Of a DNA stretch of 37,036 nucleotides, positions 1 to 8,610 are shown piece by piece. The notes below the pieces were generated by a model. It was not told where the DNA came from, searched no databases, and saw only the letters and a program-made list of their open reading frames with translations. The DNA comes from Bacillota bacterium. GTDB lineage: Bacteria > Bacillota > Clostridia > Lachnospirales > Lachnospiraceae. Position 1 is the stretch's first letter. Every line of letters begins with the position of its first letter. Position numbers and translations under genes: made by a program. The stretch spans positions 1 through 37,036 of the forward strand of contig JAEWMT010000015.1 of NCBI GenBank assembly GCA_023393095.1. Reading direction: 5' to 3'.

Positions 1-14
1 TTAAAGTAAATATA

Positions 15-446
15 TTACAAATAAATAATTAGCTTATCCATAAATTCATGTTCTATCTTAACAAGTCTCTTTGATAAATCCATACTTTCATTGGAATCAG
101 TCTTATATTTATTAATATACTCACTCACTGATTTTATACCCATGTTACATCCATCTACCATTAAATCTGCTATCTTATGGGAATTATCATTCATCATTAA
201 TTTTATTTCTGTACTAAACCACGAAAATGCTTTTGCCATTGGGCTTGGATCTTTTTCTTCTTGATCAAGTTCATTTAGCATTTTATGACATTCATCCCCT
301 AATTTTATATGTTTATCATTGTATTCATCAATCAAATTCTTAAGGGCTTCATCAGAAATATATGGCTGCACCTGTTCCATACTATTGGTTGCTGATTTGC
401 ATCCAGCATTGCATTCTTTTAAGAGTTTTATAGTATCTTCGTTCAT
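15..446 (-). CDS. Small all-helical protein, ferritin-like in appearance
   Basis: This 143-residue protein has no signal peptide and no membrane segment. It is predicted mostly alpha-helical, with heptad-like acidic/lysine-rich stretches and a helix-breaking region around residues 65-70 (KDPSPMAK), giving the look of a four-helix bundle. Similar lengths and patterns are common in clostridial proteins of unknown function distantly resembling DUF2383/ferritin-like bundles. The typical ferritin ExxH iron ligands are not evident, so iron binding is not supported. Cysteines near the N terminus (C12, C16) and at C52 are unexplained. The start has a good ribosome binding site (AAGGATT). It stands alone: the next gene upstream lies 160 nt away. 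Function unknown. Confidence 0.7.
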   Translation of the reverse strand: MNEDTIKLLKECNAGCKSATNSMEQVQPYISDEALKNLIDEYNDKHIKLGDECHKMLNELDQEEKDPSPMAKAFSWFSTEIKLMMNDNSHKIADLMVDGCNMGIKSVSEYINKYKTDSNESMDLSKRLVKIEHEFMDKLIIYL

Positions 447-606
447 AATATAATCCTTTCTTAAGCATATACAATAGTATGGTAAATAATTTATTTTTTA
501 TTCATTTCGTTGCTGCCCTTCTACCCTTTTTTGGGCTCTGATGGTTAAAGAGCATCTTGAGACTTTTTAAGGACCATTCTTTTGTAAGTGTATCACATCT
601 TTATCA

Positions 607-1053
607 TTACTGATAGACACCAATAACTCCAAAATCATATAGTTTGTCATAGATAGGATTGCTGGAGATAAAGCGAATATATACTGGTGTATTATCTAGA
701 TTACGGTCTTTGTCAAATAAGAATCGGTCGGCTTGGCGTAAGGCTTGAAGTGCGGTAGGCATTTCATTATAAAAAATTTTATTTCTAGTATAAGCATTTC
801 CTATTACACCGCTACCATCTACAATCACCGAGCCTATCAAAATAAGACCCTTTCTATTTTGCTCCCAGGCAATTCTTACTTCGTCACGCATATTTGTAAC
901 TTGATCTTCAGCATAATTTGAGGCCACAAATACAAATAGTTCCGCCGTAATATCCGAATGTGTAATCGTATATTTTCTGCCCATAACTGGCTCATATGGT
1001 CTCATTCTATCCCGATATTGTACAAAAACTTTTTGAGGATTAAGTTCTTTCAC
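607..1053 (-). CDS. Bacterial Staygreen (SGR) homologue, putative Mg-dechelatase fold
   Basis: A 148-residue protein matching the Staygreen domain almost end to end. Visible are the hallmark RKYTITHSDITAELF segment (residues 26-40), the RDEV motif (56-59), and the tail NxPVYIRFxSxxPxYDKLYDFG. In plants SGR removes Mg from chlorophyll a; bacterial homologues can do this in vitro although their hosts make no chlorophyll. From memory, the catalytic residues of a characterised bacterial SGR are His32, Asp34 and an Asp near 60; here H32, D34 and D57 are present, so activity is plausible. The start codon is GTG, preceded by GAGG about 8 nt upstream. No tetrapyrrole gene is adjacent, so the natural substrate is unknown. 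Confidence 0.85.
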   Translation of the reverse strand: MKELNPQKVFVQYRDRMRPYEPVMGRKYTITHSDITAELFVFVASNYAEDQVTNMRDEVRIAWEQNRKGLILIGSVIVDGSGVIGNAYTRNKIFYNEMPTALQALRQADRFLFDKDRNLDNTPVYIRFISSNPIYDKLYDFGVIGVYQ

Positions 1054-1238
1054 TTTCCTAACCTCTTTTATATTTTTACTTATATTTTATTCAGAGAGTG
1101 AAAATTGGATAGTCATTAAGCAAAGGAAATGATGAAGTTGCATTTGTGATTTTAGGGAAACTGGATATATTTTTATACTGTCTCCTAGAAGCAATAGAAA
1201 ATACCCTCCGGCATTTCACTAAATTAATTTGCCGTATA

Positions 1239-2168
1239 TTAGAAATGAATTGTCTCAATAGGAACGTAGATATCCACCTCATGGATATGATTCTCATTGG
1301 CATACGGATCGTTACGATACACTTCAAATGGATAGGAGTTTCTTGGAACATAACCACTACATGTTAACCACTCCTGATACATGTAATTCCAAGCACCGCT
1401 GTACTGTTCCTGCTGAATTTGAAAATGTCCGACCGCATACAGACCACCTTCTAATTTCATCCTTCCAAGGACTCCATCTTCCTGAATGCGAATGTCCTCT
1501 GGCACCGTCAAACATAGACTGGTACGGAACTGACTCTCCTCTCCGAATTCGGGATTGTCATGATATATGGCAAGTATCCAGTTCTGATCTTCTACAAGAA
1601 GGTGCTGTTTTTTAGCATGATTAAATAACGTCTGCATCAGACCTCCATATTCTTTTGCTAATGTCTCGTAAGTGCCTGTATGCCTCACATAAGCCACCTG
1701 TTTCTCATCTAGGTTTTCAATTGTAATCTGCCCGGTAACAGGAAACGGATTATATTCCCATTCCTTTTTTGCTGTGTTCTTATTGTACTCAGACAATATA
1801 AAAGAATCTTTGCAATCCTTGCTATATTCCTTCCGATATCCTCTTGGACTGACGCCATAGTAATTTTTAAATGCCCGGGAAAATACGGCCGAATCCGAAA
1901 GTCCAAGTTCATAGGCTATGTCGGTCATATTATTATCTGTCCGGTGTGCCAATAAAAACAGTGCTTTCTCCATGCGAATCCGGTTCACATAATGACCTAA
2001 TGGTTCATGTAATATGCCCTGAACGATCCGACAGAAATGATATTTGGAAAACCCGGCGGTATCAGAAAGTTCCTCTAAGGATAGTGTATTCCCTAAATGA
2101 TGCTCGATGTAATCCTGCACTTTATGAATTCTTCGTATGTACTCCTCCTGATACTTCTGATCTGACAT
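1239..2168 (-). CDS. AraC-family regulator with GyrI-like effector domain
   Basis: A 309-residue regulator. The N-terminal ~110 residues are a double helix-turn-helix of AraC type (LEELSDTAGFSKYHFCRIVQ, then MTDIAYELGLSDSAVFSRAFKNYYGVSPRGYRK). The C-terminal half (about 150-309) resembles the GyrI-like small-molecule-binding domain seen in SoxS/Rob/BmrR-type regulators, with the typical KQVAYVRHTGTYE opening and an acidic ending. Start chosen at the ATG with AGGAGG 7 nt upstream; an in-frame ATG 12 codons earlier lacks such a site. It begins 32 nt after the J-domain/ankyrin gene on the same strand, so it may be read through from the Hsp70 operon. The ligand is probably a hydrophobic or cationic compound (family inference). 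Confidence 0.88.
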   Translation of the reverse strand: MSDQKYQEEYIRRIHKVQDYIEHHLGNTLSLEELSDTAGFSKYHFCRIVQGILHEPLGHYVNRIRMEKALFLLAHRTDNNMTDIAYELGLSDSAVFSRAFKNYYGVSPRGYRKEYSKDCKDSFILSEYNKNTAKKEWEYNPFPVTGQITIENLDEKQVAYVRHTGTYETLAKEYGGLMQTLFNHAKKQHLLVEDQNWILAIYHDNPEFGEESQFRTSLCLTVPEDIRIQEDGVLGRMKLEGGLYAVGHFQIQQEQYSGAWNYMYQEWLTCSGYVPRNSYPFEVYRNDPYANENHIHEVDIYVPIETIHF

Positions 2169-2200
2169 ATAATTTCCTCCTGAGTTATATATCCATCCGG

Positions 2201-4534
2201 TCAACTTTCCTTAGCCTTTTTTTTCATCAAGTTTCTAATAAATCTCTCTACCTCTTTCATTTCAAACTCTATTGCATAGTCCAATGCTGTTTTTCCTGAA
2301 TTATCTCTTGCCTCAATATCTGCACCTCTTTTGGCCAGATAGCGCATAACATCTATTTCCTCACAATCTAGAGCTGCTATGAATGGAGTCATTCCTTCAT
2401 CATCCCTAGCATTGATATCAGCCCCATGATCCAGAAAATATTGTACTGCCTTTTTATCCCCATCTTCCGCTGCAATAAATAGTGGTGTCCACAGGCCGTT
2501 ACTCCTGTCGTCTATGTCTGCACCATTTTCCACAAAATATCTAATCACTCCCCAATTCCTGCTTAAACATGCGCTATAAAATGGACTGTACCCCTCATCA
2601 TTTTTTGCGTGAACATCAGCCTTGTACTCAATCAGGATTTGAACACATTTTAACATACCCTCGTCGGATGCGATGATTAATGCCGTGTCGTTTTGTGGTC
2701 CCCTTGTTTCTGTCTCTGCACCTTTCTCTAAAAGATACCGAACCAAGGAAGAATTCTTGCATTTTATTGCCCACATCAATGCCGTATACCCGTCCTTGTC
2801 TAGTTGCTCCAGATTAATTTTTTCTTTTTCAACAAAATATTTTACTCTGTCTTTTAAACCAGCCTTAATTGATAGGAATATGTCAAGCCGATCGGTGCCC
2901 ATAATCTCAATAAGATAATTAATTACACCATTATGTTTGTAGCGGGCAGCAAGGTCCAATGCAGTGTTTCCTTCATTATCCACAGCGTTTATGTTAGCAT
3001 GGTGCTGTATTAAATATTTCAACGACTCTATGCGGCCATATTCAGCTGCACACAAAAATGCAGTTTTACCGGAGGTATCTCTATGTTCAAGCTCTGCTCC
3101 TTTCTGTAGAAGCAGTTCAACTATGTTTATATTTCCACTAAAAACTGCCCACATAAGTGGAGTCTGGTCGTCTAAACTTTTTGATTCAAAGTCAGCACCC
3201 AACTCCAAAAGATACCTGACCAAATACTCGTCACCATCCATTGCGGCGGAGGTTAAAAGTGTTTTACATTGTATATCCTTGTCCTCCAGATCAAATCCTT
3301 TCGTCATAAGGTATTTCATAAGACTGTAGTGTTTTTCCCCAGCACAGTGCATGAGAATACTGGCATCAAGAAAGCTTCTTGTATTAAGATCAGCTCCCTT
3401 CTCCAACAATAAATCCACCATATCTTTTTGATTATTGATAGCTGCATGCATTAAAGGAGTATAATAAATCTTATCCCTTGCTTCGATATCCGCCCCTTTT
3501 TCAATCAAATATTTTGCAACTTCCTTTTTACCCTTTATTGCAGCCATCATTAGTGCAGTGTATCCCGTATTACCAGTCTGTTCCAAAGGTTGCTTTTCCA
3601 CTTCCACCAAATAGCGCACTCTTTCAAGAAGACCCACGCCGCTTGAAAAGGGTAAGTCAAGCCATGAACTGTCCGCCCCTTTTTCAAGTAGATACGTCAC
3701 AATTTCGTTGTACCCTTTTTCAGCCGCATATAATAATGCATTCCAGGTATCGTTCCTAGATGCATTAATATCCGCGCCTCCTTCAACTAAGCATCGTACA
3801 ATTTCCAGCCGATTATAGCGGGCAGCATTCATCAATGCCGTCCAATCATCATCGTCTCTAGCATTAACATTGGCCCCCTGCTCAACCAGATATTGCAGTA
3901 TATCTACATAACTGTAATCCGCCGCCTGCCTTAACGGCGTCTTTTTGTTGTTTCCCTTTTGTTCAATATCCGCACCGTTTTCTAATACATATTTTACAAT
4001 GTTTAGATCACCATAGTTTACTGCAAATTGCAGATCATTTCTTACAAGAGCATAAAAAGCACCATTCTGTTCGCTCCAATGAAAATACTCATCAAAATAC
4101 TTCAATACAGGCTGTGCAACATGATTTTGAAGGATAAAGCTCTGTAAAATGTCGCTGGCCAGCGATTTATTTTGAATATTCCACATGGTTTCGGATTCCA
4201 GAAGAGCCTCCCAGCTTCCAATATCATTACGGGTTAACGGGTTATCATAAATAGATCTTATTTGATTACTATAAAGGACTGCTTCCGGTCTGAAACCGAG
4301 CTCGACCTGATTATTTATAAAGTCAGCAGTAGGCTCTAAGTTATTATAGATAAGCCGTTCATCCTCCTGCCGGGCTTTGGAATACTTTATTGCACTGTCA
4401 TAGGCTTCCTTCAATTGCTGAAAGCCCTGGGGGTCATCCTCCGGATGATGCTGCTTTAGCTTTTGAGCATAAGCCTTTTTAATTAATGTTTCATCTTTTG
4501 TTGGACTTATTTCAAGAACATTCCAAAATGTCAT
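2201..4534 (-). CDS. J-domain protein fused to about 19 ankyrin repeats
   Basis: A 777-residue soluble protein. Residues 1-50 are a compact J-domain (FWNVLEISPTKDETLIKKAYAQKLKQHHPEDDPQGF). The Hsp70-contacting HPD tripeptide reads H30-P31-E32, as in the DjlB/DjlC-like group that partners HscC. A linker to about 155 follows, then roughly 19 consecutive 33-residue ankyrin repeats (TPLxxAAxxGxxxIVxYLLEKGADIxARD) to the C terminus. It overlaps the upstream Hsp70 gene by 4 nt (ATGA), implying translational coupling and a joint function. Reasonable inference: the J-domain recruits the neighbouring Hsp70 while the ankyrin solenoid selects clients. Targets are unknown. The fusion of this J-domain to a long ankyrin array is unusual. 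Confidence 0.9.
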   Translation of the reverse strand: MTFWNVLEISPTKDETLIKKAYAQKLKQHHPEDDPQGFQQLKEAYDSAIKYSKARQEDERLIYNNLEPTADFINNQVELGFRPEAVLYSNQIRSIYDNPLTRNDIGSWEALLESETMWNIQNKSLASDILQSFILQNHVAQPVLKYFDEYFHWSEQNGAFYALVRNDLQFAVNYGDLNIVKYVLENGADIEQKGNNKKTPLRQAADYSYVDILQYLVEQGANVNARDDDDWTALMNAARYNRLEIVRCLVEGGADINASRNDTWNALLYAAEKGYNEIVTYLLEKGADSSWLDLPFSSGVGLLERVRYLVEVEKQPLEQTGNTGYTALMMAAIKGKKEVAKYLIEKGADIEARDKIYYTPLMHAAINNQKDMVDLLLEKGADLNTRSFLDASILMHCAGEKHYSLMKYLMTKGFDLEDKDIQCKTLLTSAAMDGDEYLVRYLLELGADFESKSLDDQTPLMWAVFSGNINIVELLLQKGAELEHRDTSGKTAFLCAAEYGRIESLKYLIQHHANINAVDNEGNTALDLAARYKHNGVINYLIEIMGTDRLDIFLSIKAGLKDRVKYFVEKEKINLEQLDKDGYTALMWAIKCKNSSLVRYLLEKGAETETRGPQNDTALIIASDEGMLKCVQILIEYKADVHAKNDEGYSPFYSACLSRNWGVIRYFVENGADIDDRSNGLWTPLFIAAEDGDKKAVQYFLDHGADINARDDEGMTPFIAALDCEEIDVMRYLAKRGADIEARDNSGKTALDYAIEFEMKEVERFIRNLMKKKAKES

Positions 4535-6234
4535 TCAAAATCCACCTTCCTCTCTAGTTCGTCAAGGCACATCTTTAATTTCTTTGCCCCTCTTTTGATA
4601 TCACTTTCATTTTGTTGGGAAAGCAGCCTATCAAATTGAGTAAGCAATTCACCTACATAAGCACGCCTTTCACCAAGGAGTTCCTCGTATAAACGTTCGC
4701 CCCTGGCAAGCAGTAACCTGTTTTCAGACTTTTCTCTCGGATGTATCTTGATGCTTTCCAAAGCCTTCAGGCGTTCTTCAATTTCTTTCTCCGTCAGCAT
4801 TCCGGGGTTGTTTTCTATGACAAGCCTTTCCTTATCCCCTGTTTTTACTACTACCGCCTCAACTTCCAATATTCCGTTAATATCGTACGTGTATCGGATA
4901 TCCACACATTGTTCGCCAGCTGGTGCAAGCGGAATGTTAATATTCAACTCGCCTAGCAGGATATTATCCTCAACCTTTCTGCCTTCGCCTTGGTAAACCT
5001 CAATACAGATTTTGGTTTGATTATTGCTCACGGTATAAAGGCGCTCTACCTTGCTTACCGGTATAGTAGTATTTCGCTCAATTATGGGAAGGAAAAAGCC
5101 CGATTCATACTGGTTTCTTTCCATAGCTTTAGATACATTGGTTCCGAGGGTGTAAGGACAAACATCGGTCAGAATGATTTCACCTACATCAGCATTTCTC
5201 TCTTTAAGGGCCAACTGAACCGCAGTTCCTAACGCTATAGCTTCATCCGGATTCACACTTGAAAACGGTATCTTTCCAAAAATTTTCCCAACAGCAGACC
5301 TTATTAGTGACATTCTTGAGGCACCACCCACAAGAACAATTGCATTGATACTTTCAGGCGATAAAGATGAGTCTCGCAAAGCCCGCTCGACAGTACTGCG
5401 GATACGGAACAACAATTGACCCGCAAGTCTTTCAAAATGTGCGCGATCGATATCGAGTTTAAGATTTTTGCCGCTGATAACAACATTCATGTTACCGTAT
5501 GTACTTTCACTAAATGCATATTTGCACAGCTCAGCCTGTTTATAAACTGCCGATCTTGTTTTAAGATCTGCGCCTTCCTTATCCAAGCGCTGGGTTTCAA
5601 AAAAATATGAAACTAGCAGATCGGTAAAATCCTCGCCACCAAGAAAATTTTCCCCCGAGATCGCCTTTACTTCTATTACTCCATCAAACAGCTCCAGAAT
5701 GGAAACATCAAAGGTTCCTCCGCCCAGATCGAATACCAAAAATTTTGTATCTGTATCAAGACGGTGGATACCATAGGACAAGGCAGCAGCTGTAGGCTCA
5801 CTAATTAACCTTTCAACCTTTAAACCGGCAAGCTCAGCTGCATTTTTTGTCGCTTTCCTTTGCATATCGTTGAAATAAGCCGGGACACTTACAATGGCCT
5901 CTTCTACCGGTTCTCCTAAAAAAGCTTCGGCATCGGACTTTAGGGACTTAAGTACAAAGGAAGAAAGCTCCTCCGGTAAAAAACTATATCTACCCAGATG
6001 ATATTCTTTTTTTGTGCCTATAAATCGTTTAAATGCTGCAGCGGTCATATGTGGATGCGTTATAAGGCGTTCCTTCGCAATATCTCCCACAAGAATTTCT
6101 CCATTATCATCAACGCTGACGATTGATGGTGTTAATTGTTTGCCAAAAGCATTTGGAATTAATTGTGGACCACTGCCTGTCCAATAAGCCGCAAGGCTAT
6201 TTGTCGTTCCTAAATCTATACCTATGGTTGCCAT
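4531..6234 (-). CDS. Hsp70 chaperone, HscC-like (short DnaK paralogue)
   Basis: A 567-residue Hsp70. Nucleotide-binding signatures are clear: IGIDLGTTNS (residues 4-13), VPAYFNDMQRKATKNAAELAGL, ISEPTAAALSYG, and LVFDLGGGTFDVSIL. The substrate-binding domain opens at VCPYTLGT and the helical lid is short, making it shorter than DnaK (about 610-640) and close to HscC-type proteins (about 556). No GrpE or canonical DnaJ gene lies nearby; its partner is the overlapping J-domain/ankyrin gene immediately downstream. Likely a specialised ATP-dependent chaperone rather than the housekeeping DnaK. The ATG has only a modest upstream ribosome site. No CIRCE-like repeat was noticed upstream, so HrcA control is not supported. 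Confidence 0.93.
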   Translation of the reverse strand: MATIGIDLGTTNSLAAYWTGSGPQLIPNAFGKQLTPSIVSVDDNGEILVGDIAKERLITHPHMTAAAFKRFIGTKKEYHLGRYSFLPEELSSFVLKSLKSDAEAFLGEPVEEAIVSVPAYFNDMQRKATKNAAELAGLKVERLISEPTAAALSYGIHRLDTDTKFLVFDLGGGTFDVSILELFDGVIEVKAISGENFLGGEDFTDLLVSYFFETQRLDKEGADLKTRSAVYKQAELCKYAFSESTYGNMNVVISGKNLKLDIDRAHFERLAGQLLFRIRSTVERALRDSSLSPESINAIVLVGGASRMSLIRSAVGKIFGKIPFSSVNPDEAIALGTAVQLALKERNADVGEIILTDVCPYTLGTNVSKAMERNQYESGFFLPIIERNTTIPVSKVERLYTVSNNQTKICIEVYQGEGRKVEDNILLGELNINIPLAPAGEQCVDIRYTYDINGILEVEAVVVKTGDKERLVIENNPGMLTEKEIEERLKALESIKIHPREKSENRLLLARGERLYEELLGERRAYVGELLTQFDRLLSQQNESDIKRGAKKLKMCLDELERKVDFE

Positions 6235-6693
6235 TAACTCCTCCAGACATAAACTTAATTGATTTTTATATTCGATGGTTCACGGATTTTCACTAAGTTT
6301 TAAATTTCTAACTCCAATACCATAAATCGTTCTTTTTTTCTCTAATTTCAATTGTATTTAACTTATTATCTAGATATTCCAAAGTCGCAATTCGTCATTA
6401 ACATATTTACTAAGTTGTACTCCTTCAGCTATTCATGCTGATTCCATTATATACCACAATAGTATAAATATCAAAATTATTAAAGTGTTCATAACAGGGT
6501 GGCTATAAAAATTTAGCCGGACAGTTTACCATAGTCTGTCCGGCTGTAGTTATCAATATTTTTTATATTCCATATATACTCGTTTGACTAGGGCATCTAA
6601 AGAGCGCCTCGAAATAATACAGGCACGATATGTAGCACATCCCAACAGTATTGGTTTGTATACGTAAGGAGAACCCTAAAATCATATTTTATT
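6235..6693. other. Intergenic region between Hsp70 and hydrolase genes
   Basis: 459 bp without a convincing gene. It must hold the promoter of the Hsp70 operon in its left part (AT-rich, no clear -35/-10 pair identified) and the 3' end of the hydrolase transcript in its right part. One strong hairpin lies at 6515-6545 (listed separately). A plus-strand frame ending at 6651 reads like a degraded protein tail (ERLEIIQARYVAHPNSIGLYT) but has no start or family match I recognise. Confidence 0.5.
6515..6545 (-). terminator. Likely intrinsic terminator after the hydrolase gene
   Basis: A 10-bp perfect inverted repeat, AGCCGGACAG / CTGTCCGGCT with an 11-nt loop. On the minus strand the stem is followed by AAATTTTTATAG, a modest U-run. 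It lies about 150 nt beyond the hydrolase stop codon, so it may end that transcript before the Hsp70 promoter. GC-rich for its surroundings. Confidence 0.55.
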
Positions 6694-7587
6694 TTACTTT
6701 ATTAAAAAATTATATATCTCTAGATTAAGTTCATTATGGTACTTCTGCCTGTCAAAACCAACAGGATCCTGGGCTGGGAAAAATTCAGGTGTTATCATGC
6801 ATTCTGGAAATGGGCTCAAGAAAGAGAAATGCCCAGCATTTTCAATAATTTTATACTCCACTTTACTTCTATCAACAACTCCGTCCAAAACAATCTGTGC
6901 ATGGCTAGGTTGAATGAATTGATCTTTTTCGGCAGTAATCATTAAAATTGGAATATCTACTCCGTCTAAAGATCCCTTCTCCTGAAACCATACTGTTCCT
7001 GGGGCTAGAAGAACAATGGAACGGATTTTTCTGTCATGTGCTACATTTATCTGTTTGGGTTTTCCATCCAAAGATTCATTAGGCAGTGAAGTTGGTATAC
7101 CTCCTGCCACTGATAATGCAGTACATCCGCCAGTAGAATGACCTATTATAGATATGGAATCTGATTTTATAATCTTTGAGAAATTCTCACTTTCAATGAA
7201 CCAATCGATAGCAACGTTAATATGTCTTGGCCTGCTTTCCAAATTTTCTACAGTACCCTCCAAAGTATTATCATTGAAATTATTGAATGGATGTTCAGGC
7301 ATTCCTACTATAAAACCATTGCGTGCTAAATAATGAGCAAGAGTTCTATAAAGTAAATTACCACCTCCACTTCCGTGAGATATCAATACCAACGGGTTTT
7401 TTCCCTCTTTAGGTTGTGCATTTATTGATACGTCCAAGTGAAACGGACCAATCGCTTCTATCTTTCCTTCCTGATCTGTAGGATACATAATTGACATAGG
7501 AAATGTAGTTCTCAAATTATCATCTACAAGTTCAGCCTCACAATAGCCTACATAAGACTCCTTTTTTTCTCTTGTCAGTTGGTTCAT
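6694..7587 (-). CDS. Alpha/beta hydrolase (serine esterase/lipase-like)
   Basis: A 297-residue cytosolic hydrolase with no signal peptide. Counting from the chosen start, the oxyanion-hole strand is LISHGSGGG (69-77), the nucleophile elbow is GHSTGG with Ser151, the acid is probably Asp222 (ITAEKDQF) and the base His253 (ENAGHFSF), so the triad is complete. The layout resembles dienelactone-hydrolase or PAF-acetylhydrolase-like enzymes, but the substrate cannot be read. Start set at the ATG preceded by AGGAAGAG at 9 nt; an upstream GTG at 7608 is an alternative. It lies about 90 nt downstream of the QueG-like gene on the same strand. A fused relic of both genes occurs at 14029-14099, showing this pair was once duplicated. 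Confidence 0.88.
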   Translation of the reverse strand: MNQLTREKKESYVGYCEAELVDDNLRTTFPMSIMYPTDQEGKIEAIGPFHLDVSINAQPKEGKNPLVLISHGSGGGNLLYRTLAHYLARNGFIVGMPEHPFNNFNDNTLEGTVENLESRPRHINVAIDWFIESENFSKIIKSDSISIIGHSTGGCTALSVAGGIPTSLPNESLDGKPKQINVAHDRKIRSIVLLAPGTVWFQEKGSLDGVDIPILMITAEKDQFIQPSHAQIVLDGVVDRSKVEYKIIENAGHFSFLSPFPECMITPEFFPAQDPVGFDRQKYHNELNLEIYNFLIK

Positions 7588-7677
7588 TTTTATTATCTCT
7601 TCCTGCACTTTTTTAAATCCCTTCTAGCTTTAATTTAATCTAAAGCTCCACTCTAATTCTATTGGATACTGTAAAGG

Positions 7678-8370
7678 CTATTTCGTCGCATTTTTTAACA
7701 ATGTACTAGCCTCTGTTTCGAACCAATTTGTCATATACTTCTGTGTCCATATACAATTGGCCAAGCATTTTAGACAGGTCTCACAATGGTATACATCAAC
7801 AATGAAATCTCTATTAATACCTGCTTCCCATTGAGACCCATGAATAACCTTTGCTGGACAAATATCCTTGCAAACATTACATTCTCCACATAAAGACTGT
7901 ATCATTGGTTTATTCTGGGTAGATAATGGTGCATTTGTCAGTATACTGCACATACACAGTGCACTTCCATATTCCTGTGTAATTAGTAGATTGCTTTTTC
8001 CGATCCACCCCAATCCCGCCAACATAGCAATTTTTTTATGTGGTAGAGGAGTAGTTTTTGTATCAACATCGTAAAATCCATTGATAAGATTACTTTCCGA
8101 TTGAGCATATGCTTTGTATCCTTGTGCTTTGATATAATCAGCTGCCCATTCTGCAAGTTTATCAACAGCATTCTCCTTATCAGAATACTCTGAATAGTCT
8201 AAAATGTTTTCTTTTGATAGCCGATAAATATAACTAGGGCTCAAAGAGGCTCCTATCAAAATAGCAACACTAAACCCTCGATTTTCGTTAGCAGATAGCA
8301 TGGATATATCAACTACTTTGACGATATTAATCCCACGGCTTTTTAATTCAGAATCCAACTCCTTTAACAT
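7678..8370 (-). CDS. QueG-like double-cluster 4Fe-4S protein
   Basis: A 230-residue protein resembling the iron-sulfur half of epoxyqueuosine reductase. There are two cysteine clusters, CGECNVCKDICP and CETCLKCLANC, after a GLGWIGKSNLLIT segment (around 116-128), typical of QueG-related proteins annotated as 4Fe-4S double cluster binding. It is much shorter than true QueG (about 370 residues) and lacks the HEAT tail, so queuosine synthesis is unlikely; a reductive or corrinoid-linked electron-transfer role is possible. The ATG has no ribosome site of its own. The good AGGAGG at about 8426-8431 serves a 16-codon upstream frame whose stop overlaps this start, so the gene is either translationally coupled or its 5' end is frameshifted. 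Confidence 0.82.
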   Translation of the reverse strand: MLKELDSELKSRGINIVKVVDISMLSANENRGFSVAILIGASLSPSYIYRLSKENILDYSEYSDKENAVDKLAEWAADYIKAQGYKAYAQSESNLINGFYDVDTKTTPLPHKKIAMLAGLGWIGKSNLLITQEYGSALCMCSILTNAPLSTQNKPMIQSLCGECNVCKDICPAKVIHGSQWEAGINRDFIVDVYHCETCLKCLANCIWTQKYMTNWFETEASTLLKNATK

Positions 8371-8414
8371 ATTAATACCAATACTGCATCGTTACAGTTT
8401 CCTAAATCAAACAT
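8364..8414 (-). other. Possible 16-codon upstream ORF overlapping the QueG-like start
   Basis: The frame MFDLGNCNDAVLVLIC then stop begins 11 nt after a strong AGGAGG and ends in TGTTAA, overlapping the ATG of the QueG-like gene. It could be a coupling/leader ORF, or the true N terminus separated by a one-base frameshift. An in-frame ATG at 8438 would start before the ribosome site. Confidence 0.35.
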
Positions 8415-8438
8415 TTTTTGTAATACCTCCTTATTCAT

Positions 8439-8512
8439 AAAAAAACAGACTTTTTTCTAAAAGAATTACCGTTTCTGGTTAATTCTCATTATAGAAAAAT
8501 GTCTGTTTTTTT
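8439..8512. terminator. Long A/T-flanked hairpin, bidirectional intrinsic terminator
   Basis: AAAAAAACAGAC (8439-8450) pairs with GTCTGTTTTTTT (8501-8512). Inside, AGAATTACC and GGTTAATTCT continue the stem with a few mismatches, so the 74-nt segment folds as one long hairpin with runs of T in both directions. It sits between the flavodoxin/ferredoxin gene (ending 8611) and the QueG-like gene, both minus strand, so it separates them into two transcripts. Confidence 0.8.
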
Positions 8513-8610
8513 ACTTCTGAATTCTTGCCCTTTTTATTGAAATACATAAATATGATTATGCCTGCACTCAACCTCAAAAAACATCTAAACTGACTACTTG
8601 CAAACTGATT

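Noticed and set aside
1091..1367. Overlapping open frames on both strands at the 3' end of the AraC gene
   Set aside because: They lie mostly inside the AraC coding region, have unlikely composition and no ribosome sites.
6235..6420. CIRCE element for HrcA control of the Hsp70 operon
   Set aside because: No TTAGCACTC-N9-GAGTGCTAA-like repeat is present.
6560..6651. Plus-strand frame ending ERLEIIQARYVAHPNSIGLYT
   Set aside because: Protein-like tail but no start, no ribosome site, and no family recognised; may be chance.
7678..8370. Annotation as epoxyqueuosine reductase QueG
   Set aside because: Far too short and without the C-terminal HEAT-like region; only the Fe-S half is similar.
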